Positions 45,095-57,770 of a DNA stretch of 64,000 nucleotides are shown piece after piece. The position numbers and the translations under genes were made by a program. Under the pieces are notes generated by a model. That model did not search any database, was not told the origin of the DNA, and saw nothing but the letters and a program-made list of their open reading frames with translations. Position 1 is the stretch's first letter; each line of letters begins with the position of its first letter. This stretch comes from Urechis unicinctus (Eukaryota; Annelida; Polychaeta; Xenopneusta; Urechidae): assembly GCA_034190875.2 (NCBI GenBank), contig CM067345.1, forward strand, positions 25,738,853 to 25,802,852, written 5' to 3'.

Positions 45095-45305
45095 TCCCGA
45101 GGGAGGGGGCACTTCAGTATATAGAGGTAGTATACATGTGTCGGGGTAGGTTTTTTCGGCCTCCCAACGGGTTTTGTTGACCTCATAATTGTAGGATGGG
45201 GTATGCTCTTGCCATTTTTACCTTGTATGACGGGTACAGGTTTTTGAGATCCTGGGGCACACCCCTACTCAGGACAAGGCCAAGTGCCCCCTCCAGACTG
45301 CGGGA
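45095..45305. mobile_element. MITE-like element with GGAGGGGGCACTT ends
   Basis: The left end TCCCGAGGGAGGGGGCACTT and the inverted right end (TCCCGCAGTCTGGAGGGGGCACTT; a 4-base difference in spacing) bracket ~210 bp of G/T-rich sequence with GTATGACGGG-type repeats. No coding capacity. A truncated relative is at 43980-44200. Confidence 0.65.
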
Positions 45306-46255
45306 ATCAGTAAGTGTTATCTTTTTTTAAATGTCAATGTGATATCGTTGAATACATATCGCCCTTCAAAGTAGATATTTCCAAAAGATAATCATTGACA
45401 AAATGACACATATACTTAAATAATAAAATTTAGAAAGAAAAAGTTCGCTTGCGAAGAACCTTGTTTGCGCTTGCGTGCAGAAACCGATCTTTTCGTTCAA
45501 AATAAACATGAACTTTTCAGAATTTGTGTGGACGGATTAAATCGCCTTTGACGAAATCTCACACGTAAACTAACTCAACTTGTTAATAAACATTTATTTA
45601 TGTGAAAAATTATTCTTCATATGTACATTTGTGTAATTATTGTGTATAATTGGAACTCGTGTATCATTCACACGCATTCGGTTACGATCTTTGCACGATG
45701 TTAATAAACGTCGTGCACGGCTATGTCTGCAGTACCAAATGTGGTGGACTGGGTCCTCGGACTAGGGGATGTCGTTGGTTTCTTAAAAATATTTTTTTCT
45801 GAAATAAGACAATGCTTTAAACTTAGTTAGAGCATGAAAAGTCCAAATCTGCAAGTTCATCTTCTATCTTAAAGGATTAACTTGCTATAGATCGTTTGCG
45901 ACCGTCTGTGACGAAACCGATAAGCGCGCAGTGTGCGCATGCGCATACGCCTGGAGGCAAAAGAATGCGTATTGCATAGTTGTCAACTGTCAATGCGCTG
46001 CGCGTAGTGAACAAGCAGCTCCGAAACGCTTTGAAACCAGCCGGCTGGCGGCGGACATCTGGCCAAGTCGAAATCAAAGAGGCCCATGTATGCCGTTTTT
46101 GTCTTGGCTTTATGAATACCGATTTTAAATCCATTATTATGACCAATTCCTCTGCTGGCCCAAGAACTCTCTCTGCAAGTATTGTTGATCTCACTAGTCT
46201 TACAGAAAAGTTCACTTGTGTGTTGTTTATTTTTAACCGTGGGATTATTGTCAAC
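45306..46255. other. Unassigned intergenic stretch with a CpG-richer patch
   Basis: 45895-46110 is richer in CpG than its flanks. It has open frames on both strands, including a plus-strand frame from 45980 that runs into the THAP fragment. A CIVVNCQ-like piece near 45975 hints at a second THAP remnant, but the evidence is thin. Confidence 0.35.
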
Positions 46256-46353
46256 ATGCCCAGTAGCTGCAGTGTTATAGACTGTCAGGAGCTCAAAATT
46301 GAGGATTAGGCGATTAAGTTTTACCGAATTCCTGTGAATGAAGCAGAGAACTA
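46256..46353 (+). pseudogene. THAP zinc-finger fragment
   Basis: Begins MPSSCSVIDCQ, the start of a THAP domain with its first Cys pair. After an in-frame stop at about 46307 it continues AIKFYRIPVNEAE, the family's FxRFP-like block, then stops again. The rest of the domain (Cys, His) is not found downstream. THAP domains occur in host regulators and in P-type transposases; this piece is too short to tell them apart. Confidence 0.55.
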
Positions 46354-47551
46354 ACTCAAATATTTCTGAATGAAACTAAAATATTTCTGAATGAAGTAAG
46401 GTAATAAATAAATTAACCCCCTTCCCCCCCCCCCCCAAACTCCAGGGGCCAGGCTATCAAGCAAAATGGTTAATTTTATGCCCTGATTGTTAAAGTGGGG
46501 CAATTTAACTTTTAACAGTAATATAGGCAGTACATTTAAAACAAAGAAAGTCTGTAAAAGGTATGAATTTTATTTATCTTCTTACTGATCAACAATTATC
46601 ACAAGGTCACCACTCTCCAAATCATGATCTGTCTTCAGTCTTCAGAAACTACAGTAAAACATTAAAAATAAATATAACTATGTAATACATTCGACAATAA
46701 CTGGATCCGAAACAAATATGGCGATAAAAGGTGCAGCGTAAATGTTTGGGACATGTTTTCGATTAATTTGTACATTTAATGAAACTTTATGACGATCTTT
46801 AATTTTTAGTGAACACGGTAAGATGTTTAATGATAACCAGAAATGGCCTATCTTAGGAGTTGTTTCACTAAAAAAAAGTCAATAAGGTTTATCTTTGGTT
46901 GTCAACCACATTTGTACTTATCGCCTGACCTAACAGATAGTGAATGATAGTTTGGTATGGTTATCGGCAAAGTAACGTGCGTTATGATCCACACTCGGAT
47001 TCCACAATTTATTACACTGTTTCCATCCACTTGGCATGATGTAAGAAATATACATTTGACCCATTCATCCAGATAGAGGTCTGCATCTCTAGGCCTCGTG
47101 TGAGTAAGTAACAGTGTTGTGTTTGTTTGTCATGAATGAGCGTCTATTATATACGATAATTTATGCCTTTAGCAAATTATATTTACATTGGTTTTTCTTA
47201 TTTACGCCAGACAAGACCCTGTATTCATGTGCCCAGCTGGAAAGTATTACTTGAACACATACAGGGATATTTAAAGCAGCTGCAAGATGTGGAGCCTGCA
47301 CACCCATGAAACGTACATCATTTAGGGAACTCGCTCTCAAACTACTTCCATTATACCCAAATTATCCCACATTAACCACTTTCCTTAATTCTTTGTTACA
47401 GTGCAACATAACTCTTCTTGCCTTGAGGTAATGGTTAATTACCTTTGCTGTTCCCATATGATTGGGCTTGACCTTTGACCTAGGCGTTCTGTACGAGTAC
47501 CCTTCAATGCGTGTACTGGAATCCAAGCAGCCCGGTCCTCAAGTTTACGCA
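46354..47551. other. Upstream region of USP16/45
   Basis: It contains a C-homopolymer near 46425 and copy 2 of the duplicated segment at 46705-46950. The USP16/45 promoter is presumably in the last few hundred bases. The coding frame is open back to 47462, with ATGs at 47462 and 47507, but these precede the conserved MGKKKHK start. Confidence 0.4.
46705..46950. repeat. Copy 2 of the duplicated segment
   Basis: Matches 40335-40565 through GAAACAAATATGGCGATAAA, TGACGATCTTTAA, GGTTGTCAACCACATTT and CTGACCTAACAG. Same orientation, about 6.4 kb apart. Confidence 0.75.
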
Positions 47552-50500
47552 ATGGGGAAGAAAAAGCACAAGCTAAGGAAACAGAAAAGAGATGTGGAAA
47601 ATGGTGGCAGTGAATCATCGGATGACAGCAATGCCATTGCAGGTACAGTTTCTTGAGTGATTTATTTCTTTGCCTTTGTGTTCACAATGTAGCACCATTG
47701 CAATATTGCTTATAATCATGTTGATTGTTCTTGTCAAAACCTCACAGAATATTGTGTAAGTTGCATAAATAATTACTTAATTACATGCATAATAAATTAA
47801 TTTTTTGAGTTCTTGAAGTAAAACTTAATTGTTATGAGTGATTTTTCTTGGTTTGCTTGATTCAGGCAATAATTGCAAGCATATCAACAAGGGAGTGAAC
47901 ATCAACGCGCTCAGGAAAACCCTCAAGCAAATCAATCTTGGGAAATGCCAGGTGGGTTTTGCAGTGTATAGTGTACAACATGTTTTTTTACCAATTGGCA
48001 CAACAAAATACGAAGGTGTTATTGTTGTGTTTTAAGGAGTGTGCAGACAGTCCAGCCCAGAATGTTGCTGAGAAAGTGGAGGGAAGTATGGGTGCTGTGG
48101 GTGGATCAGACAGCAACCCAGAACCCACAACTGAAACCATGGCAGAAGCATCGCCTACTGTATGGCTGTGTCTGCAATGTGGACATCAGGTATGTAATAT
48201 TATTTCACCACCCTAAGTTCACCTTAAGTATCATAACACACTGTTCCAAAACAAAACATTTTGTTATCATCACCTATTTGACATTGTGACTTAGGCATGT
48301 TAGTTGATGCACATGTTTTCAGGGTTGTGGTCGTTACAGTGAGGGAACTCATGGATTAAAACACTACAGGACACCCCACTCTGCCCCTCATTCTTTGTCC
48401 ATGAATCCAGAGAATGCTTCTGTATGGTGGGTTTCTGTTTCTTTAATTTAGGCCAATGTCCACTCCAAATGTTGTATTATTTCTGGTAGAAGTATAGATG
48501 AGGATTGTAACTTCTGCAGGTGCTACACATGTGATGATGTGGTGGAGGTGAGTTCTAGCAAGAGGCTACAGGAATGTGTGGATTTGGTCAACAAGGCTGT
48601 CATTAGCGTAACACGAGCGGACATCCCCCAGTTCACTGGTACAATATTCATCGATTCCTAGTTTCTGATAATTTTAACTTCATTTTGAATTACAGATTAT
48701 TCAATATTGAATACAGCTTTACTTAAATAACAGTCTAAGATATGACCTTTGATGTTAGAGTAATTATTGCATTCCTTTTACATATCTATTGGTTAATTCA
48801 GGGAAGCGCACTGGGTCTCACAACAGCACGGGGGGCAGTGTTGCTGACGTAGAAACGACTCAACCCACTGTGAGTGACACGAAGAAGGAACTTAAACGTC
48901 CCCGGTCTGGAGCCGGATCTCAAGCATCACAGTCACTCACTGAGGCTCTCACCAAGGTCAGAGGTCTAAGCAACCTCGGAAACACCTGCTTCTTCAATGC
49001 AGTCATGCAGGTATGTTATGTTTTTTCTCCAAATCAAGGTGTTTTGGTTGTATTAGCTAAACTCAAAGGGTCTGGAGTTTGAGACGTGCCTCAATGCTGT
49101 CATTCTTCATCGTTCATCTTTCACCATTACTGAATCATGATGCTGAATGGTACCCACCCTGACCGTGCTCACCAGTATTGGCTTTCTGTTTACCCACATG
49201 TGTATATATAGAACCTGAGTCAGACTCAACTCTTAGAGACACAGCTGGAAGAATGTGCCAAGTCTGAACCCCTCCACCTGGCAAGTGTTTCAGTGAGGCT
49301 TGGTGATGGGGAGGAACAGGGAGGAAGTGAGGAGGCCAGTGGATCCTCATCCAGTAGCTCAGAAGATGAAGACGACAAAAAGACAATGCTGGTGAGACTA
49401 TGTTGTCAGTTTATCAACCCTATATTGTTAGATGCTACTGAAATAGCGATGGTAGGGGTGTTTCAGGATGGAGCGGTGATCTGATCAATTGAGTGATTAT
49501 TTACAAACATATGCCTTTTTTACCACATAGGTTGTACAGGGCTGGAAATTAACTAAAATGGCCACCCGTCATCAGAACAAAAACTGCTTCACTTTTTCAC
49601 AAATTCAACTTTTAATAATCGCAAATAGTCAGGCAGTCTTATTCTTAATGACTTACTAACTGTAAAGTATGGTATTAGTAATGTTATCAGGCCAGGGCTA
49701 CACACAAAATTAATATCGAGGGAAATCTAGCCTCGAGACCAAATAGTCGTCGAGTTAAATGCATAATGTTTCAGGATAGGTAAACCATCCCTGAGAACAA
49801 GTAACCAGCGATGTTGTGTTCTGTAGTAACAGAGTAACAGTCTGAGGACGATATGCTATTTGGTAAGAAATGACCACACACCCTGCTGCACTGCTAGTTG
49901 CAAAACAGAGCTGATATTTGCTACCTCTTAGAAAAAGACAATCGCGATACAGCTCATCGTTAATAGCAACAGGTTTTTGATCTGGTCTTTGAGTGATCAT
50001 GTTCGTATGCGACAGTTAAATGCAGTTCAAAACGCACTTCCATTATTTCATCCTCGGCCTGTGTGATAAATGAGAAACTAAGTCAGCTTTCTCTTCCTGC
50101 AAATTGTCGCCAAAGAACAAACAGGAAATACCAATTTTATTAACTTTACAAAGGTGCATGTGTGAGCAAGGGGGAACAGCGAGAGTAAAAGCGAGGTGCT
50201 AGGGGTGTTTGCTTGATTGAGGCTAGCGCCGTTGAGCATTTACGCGTTAACCTGGATTGATATGATTTGTTGCAATTGGACTTAACAAATTCATATACCA
50301 TGATCCTATCCCCCGAGTTCAATAAAGTCATCAAAGTATTAGTAATGAGCATGAGCGATATGGCTTCTAAATCAGGGCATCAGATCAAATTTCATGTTTC
50401 AAGTCTTTTAGAGTTAAAGAGCTGGTGGAGCAGTCTGTGTTCACAGTGAAAAGTTACCCGTCAGCCGGACATGTGATTGGGTTAGATCTACCCGTCCAGC

Positions 50501-53500
50501 TATAAAATCACGCGTCAGTGACAGGCGGATGGGTGTTAATTTCCAGTCCTGGTTGTATTATAATTTATAAATTATTTTATAGCCATGTATTCTAACTTGT
50601 GAATAATCCTCATTTGTTCAATGTTTTTGTCTATCTGATATTATAACCTGGTACCATTTGTTAGTTCAATGACAAATCTTTGATCAGATCACTTACGGTA
50701 TATTTCCATCACCTAATCAAATGGCATTTGCTACTGTGACTAGACATTTGTCCTGTTCATTGTCTCTTCAGGACCCTCTGGTGCTATCAGTCGGGGAGTG
50801 TGGGCGGTTAACTCAGTCCCTTCTTAGTTTCCTCCGCGATATGAATGGGAACAGTCGCAACAGTACTCTAAGTCCAAGTGTCCTATTCGGTCAAGTCTGT
50901 CAAAAGTATGTTTTATAATTGTTTTATACGCTTTATTTATGTTTTTTACATAGAACTTCTGAAACATTGATTTTTTTCATCAATAGGGATCTATCTCTTT
51001 CAATCACAGGAATGATATGAAGTATTTGGTGGCAATCATATGCATTTATGATTTCATCCATATTCAGGGCTCCTCGCTTCAAAGGTTTCCAGCAACAAGA
51101 CAGTCATGAGCTACTCCGCCATCTCCTGGATGGTATGAGGGCAGAGGAAATCAAGGTGACTTTTTCTTGTTCCTGTTTCATGCTCCTGCCAAGTTTTTAC
51201 TTTCTTAGACATATTACAGCCACTCATCTTGTTGCAATTTGTTTAAAACAAAGGACATTAATTTGATGTTTGTGTGATAACAGCGTCGTCAACATGGTAT
51301 TCTCAAGGAATTCAACTTGACTGATACTTCTAACAGAAAAAATATTGACGTTTTGACCAGAATGAAGATAAAAGGTAAGTCACTTCTCATGTCTGGTAAT
51401 GACATCAAGCAAGCTTTCTTCATGGGCATATATTTTAATCAATGATAACTAAATGTGCATGGCATGATGTAAACATTGGTTGTATGTGTCTCTGTTCAGC
51501 TTATGGAAAGCAAGCCAAGAGCACTTTCGTAGACAACATTTTCGGGGGATATTTCGTCAGCACCGTGCTTTGTGAGGAATGTAACATAGTAAGTGTGATG
51601 TTTTGGTAAAAAAAATAATAATAATTATATTTTGTTGTGTATATGGGACCAGATGTCTTTGTGGCAAAGTCAAATTCCTGGTTGGTGTAAATCTGGCCGC
51701 ATTCAACCATGTAAATACTTTCATGTGGTTTACTTTTTATGTTGCAGCCTTCCCAAATATATGAGTCCTTTCTGGATATATCACTTCCCATCACTGAAGA
51801 AAAGGTGAGATGGTGTTTTTGAGTTATCAACATTTAAGTCCTGACCTAGTGATCTATAATCATATTTCTTTGACACCCCTTGTGGTTTTTTTTATGCAGC
51901 CTGCCAGACCCAACATTAACCAACTTGGCGGTCGTGGTAAGACTGTGATATCTCCTGGGGTGTCTAAACCAGCAGGAGAACCTGTAGTGAAGCCCAGCAA
52001 ACATGCTCTCAAGAAACAACGCAAGGAAGAGAAGAGGAAAGCCAGGGTATTCTTTTGACCTCTTAACTATGGAAAATAGTACATGGTTTGGTATTTAGTT
52101 CTTAACATTTTCATCATGTATCATATGTGATGTGAGCAGCACAGCAAGACAAAGACGTCTCATGTCAAGCCCGATACAACTGGTGTGGATGTAAAGGAGG
52201 AGAGTATGGAGGGAGAGGCCGCAGGGGGTGCTGATCAGGCAAGCTTGGAAGGAAAAACACAGGCAGAAGAGGACAATGTGTCTAGAGGTAAGGTTTCAGC
52301 TCACTGTGACAATTCTAATCATTCACGTGATCTCTGAAACCAATGTAGGCATGTTTACATGGTTAATAGATTACCTTAGTGGGAGCCCATCATTTTTACA
52401 AAGCTTCGTCCCTTATTTTGATGTGAGTTACATTAGAAACTATCAATGCATTTTCTGTATGGATGTTCATTCTGTTAAGATGCCGACATTGAAGATAACA
52501 TAGAAGGCGACTTATCACGAAATCGGTACCACATCAATGGTGAGACAGTGTCGGCCCTGACCAACGGTTCCCTGGAAGATATACATGCATCACCTGTGTT
52601 TCTTAAGATGAGTGGTAGCCATTTGGGCTCACAGTGTGACAGTCTAGGGGGTGATGAGCGGACAGGGGCCGGTGAGTGTTCCTCTGAGGACAGTACACTG
52701 AAGGGTAGTGTGGGCACAGCCACCAGTAGTGATGTAAGCTCGAGGACTAAAGTGGACACGGAGTCGAGTCTGTGTTCGTCAGAAACCTTAGAAAGTCTCA
52801 ATGGAGCGCAGAGTTCTGCTAGTCATCGAGACAGTGGTTTGTCCAGCTTAGAGAATGTCACACAGGGAGTGAGAACATTGCAGCTCAGTGGGGAAGAGGA
52901 TGCTCATGAACCCCATGTTCTTAACGGATTCCCAGATAACCCGATGAAGATGCAGAATAATACCTCAGAATCTGCTGCCAGAACTGGTGTCATGCAGAAT
53001 TCCCGTCGAGCCTTGTGTATTGAGGCCCAGAGGACAGCACGCACCCCTCTGGCCCCTCGCTACAAGCCGGGGCCATTGGAGTGCTCTGTGATGTCTTGCC
53101 TAAAGCAGTTCACAACTGCAGAGCTACTGACTGACAACAATAGGTTCCGTTGTGAACACTGCACCAAGTGCCAAGGTCAGTGGTCATTCGCTGCTCTGAT
53201 TATTAACTCTCAGGTTTGGTATTTAAGTTAATAAATGTTGTAATGATAATCCACGGAGCTTTATCAGAAAGCTATTGCTATGATAAATTTCTTAAATACT
53301 TTTTTGAAGTATTTGTTGGTGTCATGCCTCCCCTTTTTGAACTTGCACACATCTCTCAATCTGACTTGTTGAGCTATCTGGTGGCAAAGCATCTAAATAA
53401 TCAGTTCAAAATAATTCCATATGAATTATTGATGAGATTAACAAAATAATGGTGTTTATTTTGTCAGATATTACTATTGGAATGATTCTGAATCATCTGA

Positions 53501-56500
53501 TGTCCATGAATGAGCCACAGTGCCTGTGCTATGTGGTTTGGTAATGCAGACATAAGAAGGCCTGCCAGGTTTTTGTCATGTGGACTACACTTGAATTACT
53601 GAGCTGTCTGTCAACAAAGCACCCCACTTGTTGAATTTTTTAAGGAGATTAACAAATCGTTGTTGTAGGTTTTGTCTATATTGCTTGCCATTGACAGACA
53701 ATTAAAATGCAACAATGTTGATAAGATCCTTTATCATTCTTTTCCGTTCTACTGGGTGTGCCAGTGGTTAGATTTTTATAAAGTAGTGAGATGTTTTTCT
53801 CTGTGCCCCTTGATCATCCTTATAATTCTACTTAACACTCTTTATATATATGTTATAAGTGGTGAACTACCATTTTCGTCACCAAGTACTTCCCTATTTT
53901 CTTTGAATTCCAAAGTTTATCATTGAGCATTCTTACTAAAGCAGAGAGTCGGAGAGTACCAAGGGCTTGGGCCCAAAATTAATCGCCTGTGTTCTCCTGC
54001 AGCATTGATGAATCAATCCTTGCTCTCTCAGCCATGGACAGTAGTCGGTTGATGAGGCTGGCTGTTGATGTGGTGATGTAGACATAAGGAGGCCTGTCAG
54101 GTGTTTGTCATGTGGACAACACCTGACTAACTGAGTTGCTCTTGAGGAGGCAAGATGTGGTATTGATTTTAATGACTTGCTGGTGAGGTTTAATTGATAT
54201 AGTTGGATCATGTCTGTCCCAATTTGTTGGTTTCTCATCCAAAACATGTTGTTTGTTCTGGGCCACAACATATACCAGGTACTTACTTTAGCAGCCTCAT
54301 ATCTTGATTCATTCCCATTAAGATACAGTGGCTTGCTCTTGTTGTCAGCCCTTATTACAATATTTCTGTTGAAAGCTATTTCATTTTCAAGAATATTATC
54401 CTTCTCCGGCAGCATTGATGAATCAATCCTTGCTCTCTCAGCCATGGTCAGCAGTCAGTTGATGAAGCTGGTTGTTGCCATGGCAATGTAGACACAAGGA
54501 GGCCTGTCAGGTGTTTGTCGTGTGGACAACACCTGACTGACTGAGCTGTCAGCTAACAAAGCATCCCACTAAGGTGACAATTCTTCCACCATATCCTTAG
54601 TGTTCTCAAAGCACGATTTTAGTGCGGTAGGAACCGAACATTTTGATGAGATCCTTTAGTTCGTTTGATGCTCTTATAAATACAGAACTTGTCCCTGTGC
54701 CCAATTCTTGTTGCTATCGTTCTCCGACAGCATTGATGAATCAATCCTTGCTCTCTCAGCCATGGTCAGCAGTCAGTTGATGAAGCTGGTTGTTGCCATG
54801 GCAATGTAGACATAAGGAGGCCTGTCAGGTGTTTGTCATGTGGACAACACCTGACTTACTGAGCTGTCTGTCAACAAAACAACTTATTTCTTCCTCCAAA
54901 TCCCTTCTCAAGGACAGACAATTAGAATGCAAAAATGTTGATCATTGTTATACTTCTACTTAACTGTAAACATTCTTGATATATATGTTATAAGTGGTGT
55001 AATACCATTTTCGTCACCAAGTACTTCCCTATTTTCTTTGAATTCCAAAGTTTATCATTGAGCATTCTTACTAAAGCAGAGAGTCAGAGAGTGCCAAGGG
55101 CATGGGCCCAAAAATAATCGCATCTGTTCTCCTGCAGCATTGATGAATCAATCCTTGCTCTCTCAGCCATGGACAGTAGTCGGTTGATGAGGCTGGCTGT
55201 TGATGTGGTGATGTAGACATAAGGAGGCCTGTCAGGTGTTTGTCATGTGGACAACACCTGACTAACTGAGTTGCTCTTGAGGAGGCAAGATGTGGTATTG
55301 ATTTTAATGACTTGCTGGTGAGGTTTAATTGATATAGTTGGATCATGTCTGTCCCAATTTGTTGGTTTCTCATCCAAAACATGTTGTTTGTTCTGGGCCA
55401 CAACATATACCAGGTACTTACTTTAGCAGCCTCATTTCTTGATTCAATCCCATTAAGATACAGTGGCTTGCTCTTGTTGTCAGCCCTTATTACAATATTT
55501 CTGTTGAAAGCTATTTCATTTTCAAGAATATTATCCTTCTCCGGCAGCATTGATGAATCAATCCTTGCTCTCTCAGCCATGGTCAGCAGTCAGTTGATGA
55601 AGCTTGTTGTTGTCATGGCAATGTAGACATAAGGAGGCCTGTCAGGTGTTTGTCATGTGGACAACACCTGACTTACTGAGCTGCTCTTATTTCCTTGCAG
55701 TCATTTGTGTTACTGCTCTGGGACGGTTTTTTTTAGGCATTGACTGTCCCTTACACAGTAGTTCAATGGTATTTTTAATCCACTTTCTCCCAAGGTTTGT
55801 CTGTTTGCATCCGGATGCAACGAGTCTTTATTATGCAGGCAATCAAAGAAAAGTTTGATCATCAACCTCTGCCTAACCCGTTGCTATATGTCATTCTACT
55901 ATCTTTTATGGTTGCTGTATACAGGGAAGAAGGAGGCAGTTTACACCAACGCCAACAAGCAACTACTGATCATCCGCCCCCCACCCATACTTACCCTCCA
56001 TATGAAGCGATTTCAACAGGTAACCAATCATTGGAAGATCCTCTGATTACTAACCAAAGCAAGTTAAATCATGAAGGTTCTTTCTTCTGATCTTGTTTTG
56101 ATATGTTTGTATGGTTTGTTTTTGCTTAATTACTGGAACATATGTGTTGTTTTTGTGTCAGGTTGGGTTCGGTCTGCGTAAAGTTAACCGCCATGTGCAG
56201 TTTCCAATGATGTTGGATATAGCCCCGTTCTGTAGTCTACTTAGTCAGGTGAGACATCTTCATGTACACATGACAAACCAAATTGCATCTGTTCAAATAT
56301 TATCCTGTGTGAATGCATTTGATTCCAAGTTGATCATGGTGTAATACGTGTGAACAGGGAGTACCCCCAGGGCAGCATCAGGTACTGTATGCGCTGTATG
56401 GTGTCGTGGAACACAGTGGCCGTCTCAGTGGAGGTCACTACACTGCCTACGTCAAGGTCAGATCCAATCACAGTCAACAAGCTCAGAAATTTATCACCAC

Positions 56501-56741
56501 CACTGACCTTTCTGCAACCTCCACCAACATTGACAAGCTCATTGAGACAATGCAGAGTATGGCATCTGTGTCGGACAGACATGATGCAGTTAGCACTGAT
56601 GCGGAGGGAGGCTTAGGTCGTGACCTTGCTGATGACCTTGTGCCTCCTGGCAAGTGGTACTACATCAGTGATAGTCGTGTAAATGAGGTTTCTAACGAGG
56701 CCAATGTGCTGAGATGCCAGGCCTATCTGCTCTTTCTATGA
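47552..56741 (+). CDS. USP16: Ubiquitin carboxyl-terminal hydrolase 16/45
   Basis: Eighteen exons, 985 aa: 47552-47642, 47866-47951, 48037-48189, 48323-48426, 48520-48638, 48802-49010, 49212-49391, 50772-50905, 51068-51155, 51284-51374, 51500-51588, 51748-51804, 51900-52046, 52140-52287, 52480-53175, 55925-56019, 56162-56248 and 56358-56741. Residues ~35-150 are a ZnF-UBP domain ([37 protein letters not shown]). The USP domain has Cys247 in [31 protein letters not shown], His885 in GGHYTAYVK and Asp963 in YISDSRV, so all catalytic residues are present. A Ser/Asp/Glu-rich insert of over 200 residues (exons 13-15) makes it longer than human USP16 (823 aa). Vertebrate USP16 removes ubiquitin from H2A and from ribosomal proteins; USP45 acts on ERCC1. 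The invertebrate gene probably precedes that split, so the symbol is provisional. The start MGKKKHK matches human MGKKRTK. Confidence 0.94.
49531..50557. mobile_element. Non-autonomous hAT element in a USP16/45 intron
   Basis: The element is 49537-50551 (1,015 bp). Ends are CAGGGCTGGAAATTAAC and, inverted, CAGGACTGGAAATTAAC, a 17-bp TIR with one mismatch. GTTGTA flanks it on both sides (49531-49536 and 50552-50557). The inside shows no transposase. It lies in the intron between exons 7 and 8. Confidence 0.85.
53550..55700. repeat. Higher-order hairpin-bearing repeat in a USP16/45 intron
   Basis: A module starts GCATTGATGAATCAATCC and continues through CTTGCTCTCTCAGCCATGG. About 90 bp on it ends in a hairpin: arms GTCAGGTGTTTGTC and GACAACACCTGAC with a 4-5 base loop. 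Intact hairpins are at 54096-54127, 54506-54537, 54824-54855, 55231-55262 and 55641-55672; a decayed one is near 53556. Spacings of 410, 318, 407 and 410 reveal an 1,135-bp higher-order duplication (54096 pairs with 55231, 54506 with 55641). It fills most of the 2.7-kb intron between exons 15 and 16. Confidence 0.9.
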
Positions 56742-57770
56742 GAGGATATTGTAATGGTCTTCCATGATGTGATCTGTTTGTTATGTCATGTTATGTTTGG
56801 TGTTATGTGACTAGCAGGATGGTACTGTTCCTTTGTTATTCAAGATTTTGTTTACATTACCAAAACAATGTACTAAAGTTGATTTACATGGCTTCATTAG
56901 TTAATTTATTGACTATGATGACAGTATGCTTGACAGTCTTGGTTACAGTAGTCTTGTTTCTGATAATTTCAATGTTGACATTATTTCAGGCTCAGGTAGT
57001 GGGAGTTTATTGGTATGGTATTGCTGTGAATTGCTCATCTTCAGTCGGCCATAACCACTCGTGTTTACTGCTATGTTCTCAGTGGCTACTTGTTCTCTAA
57101 TGCTCCCTTTATTTTTCCACAATATTGTTAATTATACCTGGTCAGGAATTGTGTTGTATGTTTTCCCCGATTCCATGTAGTTGTTAAATTGCATTCAATG
57201 CAGCTATATTTTGGAATGGTTTTGTTTGAAATCGGGTGTTAAGGAATGCAGGTTTCACTTAAGGTTATCCCTTTATTTGTACTTAAAAATTGTCCTAAAT
57301 ATTTCAAAATTACTTCTAATCACAATGTATCCATTAAAATACCGATACACTAGCTTTCCTCCCTTGAAGATGATTAAGATTCATACCAAAATCTGAATTT
57401 TTACTTTCCACCCAGTGTTCAATATCTGTTAAAGAATATAGAAAGGATTATGGCAAGAAGAATATTTCACCTCATGTGTCCTGGCACCATGTTATGAATG
57501 CAGGTTTATGTTAGATTTCGATACCTAAATTCTGCACTGATCATATCTACATATTCAATGTTATTACAATTCTATTACTGTATAATATCTTATCATGTGC
57601 CTTTCTGTAAGCAGGGCCATGTTCCTGCTGATCATCCAGGAACAAACAGGAAATTGAATTGCTATGTTTGTCCACTTCAATACTTAATGCTTTAACCAAC
57701 CAAGAAATAATAATGGAGCCTGCCTTGTATTTATATTCCTCATGGCTATTCTAGGATATTTGAATTACAC

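Noticed and set aside
45877-46257. 126-codon minus-strand frame
   Set aside because: No domain, no splice partners, and the opposite strand carries the THAP-like remnant.
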